A DNA stretch of 8,852 bases from Bacillota bacterium (GCA_003242505.1 QGUP01000063.1:1-8852); one strand, 5' to 3'. Shown: positions 1-6,404, counted from the stretch's first letter. The notes: generated from the sequence alone by a model not told the origin. Made by a program: numbers and translations.

Positions 1-348
1 CACGCTGCCGGCGATGGTCGCCACCAGCTTCAGCCCGGTCCCCAGGCCGTAGAGGAGGGACTCCACCGTCACCGGGCCGAGGAGAGGGGTGGTGCCCCGG
101 GCCAGGAGCGCCCAGGCGACGGTGGAGAACCCGCCGATGGTGAGGAGGATGGTCCGCACCCGCCGGAGGGCCGGCCACGCCCCGGCCACCTGGGCGGCGG
201 CCAGCACCAGGCCGAGGAGCGCCCCCGGTACCAGGGGATGCTCGGCGGCCACCGCCAGGAAGATGAGGCCCACCACCAGGAGCATCTTCGGCCGGGGATC
301 CAGCCGGTGGAGCGGCGAGTTCCCCTCGACGTACAGGTAGACGTCCAC
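1..348 (-). CDS. ecfT: ECF transporter transmembrane subunit EcfT (CbiQ family), 3' end outside the window
   Basis: This is the N-terminal 116 residues of the membrane-coupling (T) subunit of an energy-coupling-factor importer, which links the two ATPase domains to a substrate-binding S protein. The protein opens VDVYLYVEGNSPLHRLDPRP. The SPLHRLDPR-K segment near residues 11-20 is the typical start of EcfT/CbiQ proteins, just before the first membrane helix. Hydrophobic stretches follow at about residues 21-34, 37-53, 63-77 and from about 100 to the edge. The start is GTG at 348. An AGGGGTGA ribosome site overlaps the end and stop codon of the upstream ATPase gene with 6 nt spacing, so the two genes are translationally linked. 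The cytoplasmic coupling helices with the Ala-Arg-Gly motifs would lie beyond the left edge and cannot be checked. The substrate cannot be told from this subunit. Confidence 0.9.
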   Translation of the reverse strand, partial: MDVYLYVEGNSPLHRLDPRPKMLLVVGLIFLAVAAEHPLVPGALLGLVLAAAQVAGAWPALRRVRTILLTIGGFSTVAWALLARGTTPLLGPVTVESLLYGLGTGLKLVATIAGSV

Positions 349-354
349 GGCGCT

Positions 355-2040
355 TCACCCCTTCCGGAGGGCGTGGAGGCACTCCTCCAGGCTGAGGAGG
401 GTGCCGCCGAGGCGGCCGGTGATCCGGACCAGTTGCGGGGGTTTGAGGCTGGCGGCGGTCAGTTCCTCCTCCCGGGCCAGCACCTCCCGGGTCGGCCCGT
501 CCATCCAGATCCGGCCGTCCCGCATGACCACGGTGCGGTGGGCGTACTCGGCCACCACCCACATGGTGTGGGTGACGCAGAGGATGGTGTGTCCCTGTTC
601 GTTGAGCCGCCGCACCAGTTCCATCATCTGCCGCTGTTCCCGGTAGTCGAGGCCCGTGGTGGGCTCGTCGAGGATGATCACCTCGGGCCGGGTGGCCAGG
701 ACCGAGGCCACCGCCACCCGCTGCCGCTCCCCCCGGGTCATGGCGAAGGGGTCTTCCTCCTCCCGGCCGGTGAGCCCCACCGCCGCCAGGGCCTCCTCCA
801 CCCGGGCCCGGACCTCCGCCTCCAGCAGGCCGTGGTTCCGGGGGCCAAAGGCCACCTCGTCGTAGACCGTCTCCGCGAAGATCTGGTGGTCCGGGTTCTG
901 GAAGACGTAACCGACCCTCCGGCCGAGCTGCAGCACCGACTGGCCGGCGGTGGGCACCCCCGCCACCCGGACCTCGCCCCCGGTGGGCTGCAGAAGCCCG
1001 TTGAGGTGCTTCACCAGGGTGGTCTTGCCCGAGCCGTTCTGTCCCACCAGGGCCACGAACTCCCCCCGGCGGATGGTGAGGTTCACCCCCTGGAGGGCGA
1101 CCACCCCGTTGGGGTAGCGGTGCTCGAGGTCCCGCACCTCGATGACCGGCTCGCCAAGGGCCTCGGCCCGCCGGCGGTCCCGCTCCCGGAGTTCCGCGAG
1201 GGCGGCGGGGTCGACCCGGTACCCGGCCTCCCCCAGGATCGCCACGGCCTCCTCCACGGTGAGGGCCGGGGGCAGGCCCAGCCGGGCGGTGATCTGGGCC
1301 GCCCCCAGGGGCTGGACGCCAAGCTCCTCCAGCCAGTCTGCCCGGGTCAGGACCTCCCGGGGGGTCCCCTGGGCGACGACCCGCCCCTCGTGGAGCACCA
1401 CCACCCGGTCGGCGGCGGCCGCCTCCTCGGTCTCGTGCTCGGCGATCACCAGGGTGAGCCCCTGCTCCCGGAGGCGCCGGGCCACCGCGAAGACCGCCTC
1501 CTTACCCAGGGGGTCGAGGTCGGTGGTGGGCTCGTCCATCACCAGGATCCGGGGCTCCATGCTGAGGACCGAGGCGATGGCCAGCCGCTGCTTCTGCCCG
1601 CCGGAGAGGGTGGCGGGCTCCCGGTGCTCGAGGCCGGTAAGGCCCACGGTGGCCAGGCACTCCCGCACCCGGCGCCGGATCTCCTCCCGGTCGACCCCGA
1701 AATTCTCCGGGGCGAAGGCCACCTCGAGCTCGACGTTGGTGGAGAAGAGCTGGCTCTCAAAGTCCTGGAAGACCAGGCCGACCTTCTCCGCCAGGGCGCT
1801 GACCTTCCGGCCGGCGGCCGGCTCCCCCAGGATGGTGACGGTCCCCTCCAGCCGGCCCCGGAGGAACTGGGGCACCAGGCCGTTCAGCAGGCAACAGAGG
1901 GTGGACTTGCCCGCGCCGCTGGGCCCCACCAGCACCACGAACTCGCCGGGGGCCACGGTGAGGTCCACCCCGTCCAGGGCGGGGCGGGTGGCCCCCCGGT
2001 AGGTGAAGCGGACGCCCCGCAGTTCGATGGCGGTGGACAA
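355..2040 (-). CDS. ECF transporter ATPase with two fused ABC domains (EcfA1-EcfA2 fusion, YkoD-like)
   Basis: The 561-residue cytoplasmic ATPase powers an ECF-type vitamin or metal importer, with both ABC domains on one chain. Domain 1 (about 1-235) has Walker A GPSGAGKST at 39-47, Q-loop Gln92, signature LSGGQ at 145-149, Walker B ILVMDEP with Asp169-Glu170, and switch His202. Domain 2 (about 297-540) has Walker A GQNGSGKTT at 333-341, Q-loop Gln381 followed by NPDHQIF, Walker B IILDEP with Asp458-Glu459, and switch His491. The QxxxxQLF/QIF segments after each Q-loop are typical of EcfA proteins. The second signature reads MTRGE at 434-438 instead of LSGGQ, so the two ATP sites are asymmetric. 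About 60 residues link the domains. The start is TTG at 2040, with GGAGGAGG about 10 nt upstream and no better ATG in frame. EcfT follows 6 nt after the stop. The transported vitamin or metal is unknown because no S component is visible. Confidence 0.95.
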   Translation of the reverse strand: MSTAIELRGVRFTYRGATRPALDGVDLTVAPGEFVVLVGPSGAGKSTLCCLLNGLVPQFLRGRLEGTVTILGEPAAGRKVSALAEKVGLVFQDFESQLFSTNVELEVAFAPENFGVDREEIRRRVRECLATVGLTGLEHREPATLSGGQKQRLAIASVLSMEPRILVMDEPTTDLDPLGKEAVFAVARRLREQGLTLVIAEHETEEAAAADRVVVLHEGRVVAQGTPREVLTRADWLEELGVQPLGAAQITARLGLPPALTVEEAVAILGEAGYRVDPAALAELRERDRRRAEALGEPVIEVRDLEHRYPNGVVALQGVNLTIRRGEFVALVGQNGSGKTTLVKHLNGLLQPTGGEVRVAGVPTAGQSVLQLGRRVGYVFQNPDHQIFAETVYDEVAFGPRNHGLLEAEVRARVEEALAAVGLTGREEEDPFAMTRGERQRVAVASVLATRPEVIILDEPTTGLDYREQRQMMELVRRLNEQGHTILCVTHTMWVVAEYAHRTVVMRDGRIWMDGPTREVLAREEELTAASLKPPQLVRITGRLGGTLLSLEECLHALRKG

Positions 2041-2050
2041 GGCTGCGTTG

Positions 2051-2096
2051 CCTCCTCCGATGGGGGATCTCCGATGGGAGATCGGAGAAATCCGAG
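2051..2096 (-). promoter_or_regulatory. Leader with competing hairpins that include the EcfA ribosome-binding site
   Basis: Read on the minus strand, the 5' leader of the EcfA gene holds CTCGGA (2096-2091), CTCCGAT (2087-2081), ATCGGAG (2075-2069) and ATCGGAGGAGG (2061-2051). CTCCGAT can pair perfectly with the first ATCGGAG across a 5-nt loop, or with the second copy, which is part of the GGAGGAGG ribosome site. The two pairings exclude each other, and the second would hide the ribosome site. The middle two copies form a 14-bp direct repeat on the plus strand (CTCCGATGGG at 2055-2064 and 2069-2078). I do not recognise a known riboswitch class here. A translational switch is inference from pairing alone; it could equally be a by-product of a tandem duplication. 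Confidence 0.4.
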
Positions 2097-2151
2097 TTCA
2101 CCAATTCGTCTCGGGAACGAGAAAATCCTGTTCACTTTGCACTCGCCCGGG

Positions 2152-2258
2152 ACCGGGGATACCCGGGTTTGGAGCCCGTCAGGCCCCGAGATGCCAGGGA
2201 CTGGAGCCCATCAGGCTCCGAGATGCCCGGGACTGGAGCCCGGCAGTCCTGGAGATGC
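2152..2258. repeat. Tandem repeat with a 32-bp unit, about 3 to 3.5 copies
   Basis: Units start at GGAGCCC at 2171, 2203 and 2235. The first two are near-identical over 32 bp; the third is degenerate and recognisable to about 2258. A decayed partial unit precedes them (2152-2170). Unit 2 contains a perfect 6-bp inverted repeat, GGAGCC/GGCTCC around CATCA. A longer hairpin spans units 2 and 3, CCGGGACTG (2227-2235) with CAGTCCTGG (2244-2252), one pair being G-U. No convincing coding sequence runs through it: the frames that stay open here are low-complexity and lie in a gap between two genes. It resembles intergenic palindromic repeat elements. Confidence 0.7.
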
Positions 2259-2267
2259 GCTGGCCTG

Positions 2268-2351
2268 CCGGCGCCACCGCACCGGCACCACCGCACCGGC
2301 GCCACCGCACCGGCGCCCCAGCATCGGCGCCACCGCACCGGCGCCACAGCG
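2268..2351. repeat. Tandem repeat with a 14-bp unit, six copies
   Basis: Six consecutive units of the consensus CCGGCGCCACCGCA begin at 2268, 2282, 2296, 2310, 2324 and 2338. The first and third are identical, the second and fifth differ by one base, and the fourth and sixth by a few. The unit is not a multiple of three, which argues against a selected coding repeat, although long Pro/His/Arg-rich frames stay open across it. It sits directly next to the 32-bp array, between the EcfA leader and the terminator of the peptide-binding protein gene. The differences among copies suggest an older array. Function unknown. Confidence 0.8.
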
Positions 2352-2386
2352 CCCTGGGCGGCCATGGCCGGTTTACACAAGGGGAA

Positions 2387-2419
2387 GCCCCGGGCAGGCC
2401 GCTGCGGCCTGCCCGGGGC
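2387..2419 (-). terminator. Strong hairpin terminator downstream of the peptide-binding protein gene
   Basis: A perfect 15-bp inverted repeat (2387-2401 with 2405-2419, 3-nt loop CTG) lies 35 bp past the stop of the binding-protein gene. On the minus strand it is followed by TTCCCCTTGTGT, a weak T-rich stretch; the plus strand has no T tract after it. The G+C-rich stem and its place at the end of the peptide transporter operon fit a Rho-independent terminator, which would make the EcfA-EcfT pair a separate transcription unit. Confidence 0.75.
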
Positions 2420-2454
2420 GGCTGAGGCGCCGCCGCTGGAACACAGCCCATAGG

Positions 2455-4149
2455 CTACTGGGTCACATCCCACTCGTGGGTGTTCCAGGTGAGCCCCTGG
2501 GGGCCGGGCTTCACCCCGGTCACCCGCTTGTTCACCACCACCAGTGCCTTGGGCGCGTAGAGGGGGATCAGCGGCAGGTCCTCGATGAAGACCTTCTGGG
2601 CCTCGGTGTAGATCCGCATCCGCTCTTCAAAGTCTGCAGTGTTCTTCCCCTGGAGCAGCAGTTCGTCGAGCCGAGGGTTGTAATGCTTCTTGTTGTCGTT
2701 CTCCGGTCCGGGGAGGCGGCGGTAGTTGTAAGCGCCCTTGGCCGAAACCTGGCTGGAGAAGTCGGGGTCAAAGGTGGCGCTGAAGCCCACCAGGGAGATC
2801 TCCCACTCGCCCCGCTGGGCCATGGCCTGCCGGGTGGGGAAGTCCACCTTCTGGACCTGGACCTTCACCCCGACCGCCTGGAGGTTGGCCTGGATGATGT
2901 CCGCGGATTGCTCCCGGACGGTGTTGCCCGTGGGGGTCAGCAGCACGATCTCCCGGTTAAAGTCCCAGCCGGCCTCCTGGAGGAGCTGCTTGGCCTTCTC
3001 GGGGTTGTACTCCAGCTCCTTCTGCAGCTCGGGCCGGTAGTACTTGTTGGCGCTGTTCAGGGGCGTGTTGAGGACCTCGCCCTGCCCCTTGAGGAGCCGG
3101 TCGACGATCAGCTGCCGGTTGATCGCGTGGGCAAAGGCCCGACGCACCCGGGGATCGGAGAGGTGCGGCTGCGCGGCGTTCACATCCATGTACTGGTAGG
3201 ACGGCGCCACGTAGGTGGCCGGGGTGAGGTGGGGCATCGCCGAGACCTTCTCCCAGTCCTCCACCGGCACCTCGCCGATGCCGGCCCCGCCGGTGATGTC
3301 GATCTCGCCCTTCTCCAGCGCGGCCGCCATGGTGGCCCGGGGGACGATCCGGACGAAGATCTTGTCCAGCTTGGGCTCGCCCAGCCAGTAATCCGGGTTC
3401 TTCTCCAGTTCCACGTACTGGTCGGTGACGTAGCGGACGAACTTGAAAGGCCCGCCGGTCACCCTGGGCTCCATCGACCAGGGCTCCCGGTCAATCTCCG
3501 CCGGGTTCTGGACCTGGTCCAGCAGGGCCTTGGGCACGATGAAGACGTTGACGCCGAGTTTCTCCAGGAAGGCGTCAGGGTCCACCGGCCCCTTGGTGGT
3601 GAACTCGATGGTGTGGTCGTCCACCACCCGGATGCCCGAGACCTTCCCCTCTGGCGCGGTGCCGTTCTCATCGAGCCCGGCGATGGTGTCGATGAGGGAC
3701 CGCCGGGTGGTCTTGGTCTCCGGCCGGGCGATCATGCTGACGGTGGCCGCCACGTCGTGGGCGGTGATGGGGGTGCCGTCGGACCACCGGGCGTTCTTAT
3801 TAAGGTAGAAAGTGAACTGGGTCTTGTCGTCGGAGACGGTCCACCTCTCCGCCAGCCGACCCTCGAACTCCAGCTTGTCGTTCATCTCCAGCAGGGTGGG
3901 GTAGAGCATCCGGATGATCAGGTAGGTGTAGGTGGTGTCGTAGGAGATCGGGTTGAAGGTGTTGGGGCTCGACCAGATGCCGATGGTCACCTGCTTCGGA
4001 CCCGCGGGCTGGGCCGGGGCCTGGTTCTGGGCCTGGTCGCCGGTAGGCGGCGTACCCTGGGCATCCCCCGAGCCGCCGCCGCATCCGGCCAGCGCCACCG
4101 CTGCGGCGAGGATCCAGGCCGCAAGCCGACGGAAACCACACTTCGCCAT
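2455..4149 (-). CDS. Peptide/nickel-type ABC transporter substrate-binding lipoprotein (SBP family 5)
   Basis: The 564-residue extracytoplasmic receptor captures a solute, typically a di- or oligopeptide, and hands it to the two permeases encoded just upstream. It has a lipoprotein signal peptide: basic residues, a hydrophobic core (about 9-20) and the lipobox LAGC with Cys23, the expected lipid anchor. A Gln/Pro/Ala-rich tether (about 24-52) leads into the family 5 fold. Family marks are the segment around 99-134 (LAERWTVSDDKTQFTFYL, then WSDGTPITAHDV) and the C-terminal block PLIPLYAPKALVVVNKRVTG. Length is normal for the family. The ATG at 4149 has AGGAGGT a few nt upstream. It is the last gene of its operon, after a 133-bp gap from the DppC-type permease, and is followed by a terminator. 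Substrate is not deducible; related proteins carry peptides, nickel or glycosides. Confidence 0.96.
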   Translation of the reverse strand: MAKCGFRRLAAWILAAAVALAGCGGGSGDAQGTPPTGDQAQNQAPAQPAGPKQVTIGIWSSPNTFNPISYDTTYTYLIIRMLYPTLLEMNDKLEFEGRLAERWTVSDDKTQFTFYLNKNARWSDGTPITAHDVAATVSMIARPETKTTRRSLIDTIAGLDENGTAPEGKVSGIRVVDDHTIEFTTKGPVDPDAFLEKLGVNVFIVPKALLDQVQNPAEIDREPWSMEPRVTGGPFKFVRYVTDQYVELEKNPDYWLGEPKLDKIFVRIVPRATMAAALEKGEIDITGGAGIGEVPVEDWEKVSAMPHLTPATYVAPSYQYMDVNAAQPHLSDPRVRRAFAHAINRQLIVDRLLKGQGEVLNTPLNSANKYYRPELQKELEYNPEKAKQLLQEAGWDFNREIVLLTPTGNTVREQSADIIQANLQAVGVKVQVQKVDFPTRQAMAQRGEWEISLVGFSATFDPDFSSQVSAKGAYNYRRLPGPENDNKKHYNPRLDELLLQGKNTADFEERMRIYTEAQKVFIEDLPLIPLYAPKALVVVNKRVTGVKPGPQGLTWNTHEWDVTQ

Positions 4150-4213
4150 GTGACCTCCTCGCTCTCATCCTTTTTTTCTTTCTAGCCTGTCGCCGGGCCG
4201 GCCGGCGGACGGG

Positions 4214-4240
4214 CCAGCGCCCCGACTTTCCGGGCGCTGG
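4214..4240 (-). other. Hairpin in the permease to binding-protein gap
   Basis: CCAGCGCCC (4214-4222) and GGGCGCTGG (4232-4240) form a perfect 9-bp stem with a 9-nt loop. No T tract follows on the minus strand, so it is not a convincing terminator. In transport operons such hairpins can act as a partial terminator or as an RNA processing or stability element that sets binding-protein level apart from permease level. That role is inference here. Confidence 0.45.
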
Positions 4241-4282
4241 TTGTCCCCGGAACCTTGTCCCCGGAACCTTGTTCCCGGAGCC
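4241..4282. repeat. Tandem repeat with a 14-bp unit, three copies
   Basis: Units TTGTCCCCGGAACC at 4241-4254 and 4255-4268 are identical; the third at 4269-4282 differs at two positions. The array abuts the stop codon of the DppC-type permease at 4283. Each junction contains GGAAC-CTT-GTTCC-like arms that could form a short hairpin. Between the stem at 4214-4240 and the binding-protein start there is otherwise only a purine-rich stretch (minus strand, about 4163-4180) ahead of the ribosome site. Confidence 0.8.
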
Positions 4283-5194
4283 TCACCGCCGGAGCCGGGG
4301 GTCCAGGGCGTCCCGCAGGCCGTCCCCGACAAAGTTGATGGCCAGCACGGAGATGAAGATCATCAGCCCGGGGGGCAGCCACATCCAGGGCTTTTCCTCC
4401 AGCACCGTCAGGGACTGGGCGGCGATGAGCATGTTGCCCCAGGAGGCCTGGGGCGGCTGCACGCCGAGGCCCAGAAAGCTGAGGGCTGCCTCCACCAGGA
4501 TCGCCTGGGCGGTGCCGAAGGTGGCGGCTACCAGGATCGGGCCCGAGGCGTTGGGCAGGATGTGCCGGAAGATGATCCGGCTGTCCCGGGCCCCCAGGGC
4601 CCGGGCGGCCTGGGTAAATTCCCGTTCCCGGAGGGTGAGGAACTCCCCCCGGACCAGCCGGGCCACCGGCGGCCAGCCCAGAAGGCCCAGGACCAGGATG
4701 ACGTTCCAGAAGCTCGGGCCCACCACCGCGGTGACCACCAGGATCAGCATCAGGGTGGGGAAGGAGAGAACCACGTCGGCCAGGCGCATGATGACCATGT
4801 CCACCCAGCCGCCGAAGTACCCCGCAATGGCCCCGAGGATGACGCCGATGGTGACGTAGATGGCCACCGAGCCGACGCCGACGGACAGGGAGATCCGGGT
4901 GGCGTCGATCAGCCGGCTCAGGTTGTCCCGGCCGACGGGATCCAGCCCCAGGGGGTGGCCGGGGCTGGGGGCATCGGTGGTCACATCGGCGATGATGGCG
5001 TTGGGGTCGTGGGGCGCGATCTGCCGGCCGAAGAGCGCCAGGACGGCAAGAGCCGCCAGGATCACCAGCCCCAGCACCGCCAGCCGGTGGCGCAGGAACC
5101 GGCGGACTACCTGCCGGGCGCCGGTGGCGTCGTCCGGTCGCCCGGGGACCTCCGGTTCCGCTTCCCGCCGGCCCAGAGGCAGGGCCAGGAGCAT
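4283..5194 (-). CDS. dppC: Peptide ABC transporter permease, DppC/OppC type
   Basis: The 303-residue inner-membrane permease pairs with the DppB-type subunit to form the channel of a dipeptide/oligopeptide-type importer. An OppC-like N-terminal part holds the first membrane helix (about 38-56), then the family block HPLGLDPVGRDNLSR (80-94). The transport domain has about five more helices between 105 and 290. The cytoplasmic EAA loop, AARALGARDSRIIFRHILPN (196-215), is the dock for the ATPase subunit and is intact. The ATG at 5194 was chosen because AGGTGA lies 7 nt upstream and the protein then has the normal OppC length. The same frame stays open upstream to 5806, but that part overlaps the DppB gene and is Pro/Arg/His-rich shadow sequence. 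It lies 38 bp after the DppB-type gene. The symbol is a family label; the substrate is unknown. Confidence 0.95.
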   Translation of the reverse strand: MLLALPLGRREAEPEVPGRPDDATGARQVVRRFLRHRLAVLGLVILAALAVLALFGRQIAPHDPNAIIADVTTDAPSPGHPLGLDPVGRDNLSRLIDATRISLSVGVGSVAIYVTIGVILGAIAGYFGGWVDMVIMRLADVVLSFPTLMLILVVTAVVGPSFWNVILVLGLLGWPPVARLVRGEFLTLREREFTQAARALGARDSRIIFRHILPNASGPILVAATFGTAQAILVEAALSFLGLGVQPPQASWGNMLIAAQSLTVLEEKPWMWLPPGLMIFISVLAINFVGDGLRDALDPRLRR

Positions 5195-5232
5195 CGTTCC
5201 ATCACCTACCTTGCAGGGGTGTGCATCGTCGG

Positions 5233-6183
5233 TCACGAGTAGCGGATGCGGGGATCGACCAGGGCGTAGAGCAGGTCGGTGAGCAGTTGCCCCGCCAGCA
5301 CCATGAGGGCCGTGAGGAGGTTCAGCGCCATGATCACCGGGTAGTCCCGCTGGGAGATGGCCTCGATGGTCAGGCGGCCCATCCCCGGCCAGCCGAAGAC
5401 CGACTCGGTGATCACCGCCCCGCCGATGAGGGTGGGCAGCTCCAGGCCGATGAGGGTGACCACCGGGATCAGGGCGTTCCGGAGAGCGTGCTTGTAAATC
5501 ACCGCCCGACGGGAGAGTCCCTTGGCCCAGGCGGTGCGGATGAAGTCCTGGCGGGTCACCTCCAGCATGGCGGAGCGGACGAAGCGCATCGTCCGCCCCA
5601 TGCCGGTGGTGCTGAGGACCACCGCGGGCAGGACCAGATGATGGAGCCGGTCGAGCCATCCCCCCGGGCCGCCCAGGGTGGCGGAACCGCCCGTGGGGAA
5701 CAGGTCGAGTTTCAGGGAGAAGATGTAGATCATCGCCAGCCCGAGGAAGAAAGTGGGGATCGAATTGCCGGCCAGGGCGAAGAAGCTGGTCAGGTAGTCG
5801 ATCCACGAGTACTGGCGGGTGGCGGCGATGACCCCCACGGGGATGGCCACCAGGTAGGTCAGGAGGAAGGCGGACAGGGTGAGGGAGAGGGTGGGGCCGA
5901 CCCGTTCAGCAATCCGCTCGGCCACCGGCCGTCCCGTCAGGTACGAGTAGCCGAGGTTCCCCCGGGCCAGTTCCCCGAGCCACTTGGCGTAGCGCACCGG
6001 CCAGGGCTTGTCCAGCCCCAGGCGGATGCGCATCTGCTCGATGTCGTGTGCGCTCATGTTGGGATCGATGAGCAGGTCCACCGGGTCCCCCGGGGCCAGG
6101 GAGATGATGGCGTAGGAGAGGAGCGTCACCCCGAGGAGCACCGGGAGTGCGACCAGCAGCCGTTGCACGAGGTAGCGAAGCAA
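5233..6183 (-). CDS. dppB: Peptide ABC transporter permease, DppB/OppB type
   Basis: The 316-residue inner-membrane permease is the first gene of the importer operon. From the proposed start it reads MLRYLVQRLLVALPVLLGVT, the classic DppB/OppB beginning, with a first helix at about 8-30 followed by PGDP (31-34). Further blocks are GNLGYSYLTGRPV (76-88) and the ATPase-docking EAA loop AWAKGLSRRAVIYKHALRNA (218-237). It ends DPRIRYS, as is usual for the family. The start is TTG at 6183, with a GGGGG-containing purine stretch about 11 nt upstream. An ATG at 6363 would add 60 residues, but that part has no ribosome site in front, is hydrophilic, and contains a tandem repeat, so I treat it as leader. 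The ATPase partners are absent from the window. The symbol is a family label; the substrate is unknown. Confidence 0.94.
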   Translation of the reverse strand: MLRYLVQRLLVALPVLLGVTLLSYAIISLAPGDPVDLLIDPNMSAHDIEQMRIRLGLDKPWPVRYAKWLGELARGNLGYSYLTGRPVAERIAERVGPTLSLTLSAFLLTYLVAIPVGVIAATRQYSWIDYLTSFFALAGNSIPTFFLGLAMIYIFSLKLDLFPTGGSATLGGPGGWLDRLHHLVLPAVVLSTTGMGRTMRFVRSAMLEVTRQDFIRTAWAKGLSRRAVIYKHALRNALIPVVTLIGLELPTLIGGAVITESVFGWPGMGRLTIEAISQRDYPVIMALNLLTALMVLAGQLLTDLLYALVDPRIRYS

Positions 6184-6236
6184 GGAAAGCCGTTCCCCCT
6201 TCCCGAGCCCTCCGGCTTGAGGCGATAATAGTTCCG

Positions 6237-6278
6237 CTGGATGCCGCGGTCTGGTCTCTGGATGCCGCAACCTGGTCT
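6237..6278. repeat. Tandem repeat with a 21-bp unit, two copies
   Basis: Two adjacent 21-bp units at 6237-6257 and 6258-6278 both begin CTGGATGCCGC and end CTGGTCT; they differ only at a few central bases. The array lies upstream of the favoured start of the DppB-type permease. If translation began at 6363 it would encode the near-repeat ETRLRHP-ETRPRHP on the minus strand. I favour a noncoding leader. Confidence 0.7.
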
Positions 6279-6365
6279 CCGGGACGGGTGTGGCAGCAGC
6301 CGTACCGTCCTGGCCCCGGGAATCGTGGCAATCCATCGGTAAGCGGAATTCCTGGTTTTTCATTA

Positions 6366-6394
6366 ATGCTATCGGTATTCACGGCATGATGCAA
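6366..6394 (-). promoter_or_regulatory. Possible promoter for the peptide transporter operon
   Basis: On the minus strand TTGCAT (6394-6389) and TAGCAT (6371-6366) are separated by 17 bp, a spacing suited to the housekeeping sigma factor. Matches are 3 of 6 and 4 of 6. It falls in the most AT-rich part of the divergent gap, about 180 bp before the proposed TTG start. The match is weak and other placements are possible. Confidence 0.25.
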
Positions 6395-6404
6395 TAGGAA
6401 CGTT

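Noticed and set aside
2088..2170. T-box or known vitamin riboswitch upstream of EcfA
   Set aside because: I looked for the T-box antiterminator core and for thiamine- and cobalamin-type conserved boxes and saw none. There is a small TCTCG/CGAGA hairpin but nothing diagnostic, and no clear promoter.
2268..2351. Possible CRISPR-like array
   Set aside because: The 14-bp units are directly adjacent with no unique spacers, and no cas gene is present.
2003..2473. Small open frames on both strands across the 2041-2454 gap, rich in Pro, Arg, His, Ala and Gly
   Set aside because: Their composition comes from the 32-bp and 14-bp repeats; they overlap the ends of real genes, lack convincing ribosome sites, and the 14-bp unit would change frame from copy to copy.
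238..4185. A plus-strand open frame of 1315 codons running antisense to the ECF ATPase and the peptide-binding protein
   Set aside because: It is Gly/His/Pro/Leu/Val-rich with no recognisable domain and mirrors two well-supported minus-strand genes and the repeat-filled gap. High G+C makes stop-free antisense frames common.
4214..4240. Terminator separating the permease genes from the binding-protein gene
   Set aside because: The stem is short and has no T tract on the minus strand; the downstream gene belongs functionally to the same transporter, so I call it only a hairpin.
5195..5806. The 5' extension of the DppC-type permease frame up to 5806
   Set aside because: It overlaps the DppB-type gene completely in another frame and has low-complexity Pro/Arg/His content. 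The ATG at 5194 has a ribosome site and gives the normal family length.
5221..6228. A plus-strand frame of 335 codons opposite the DppB-type permease
   Set aside because: Gly/Gln/Asp/His-rich antisense shadow with no domain; the minus strand encodes a clear permease.
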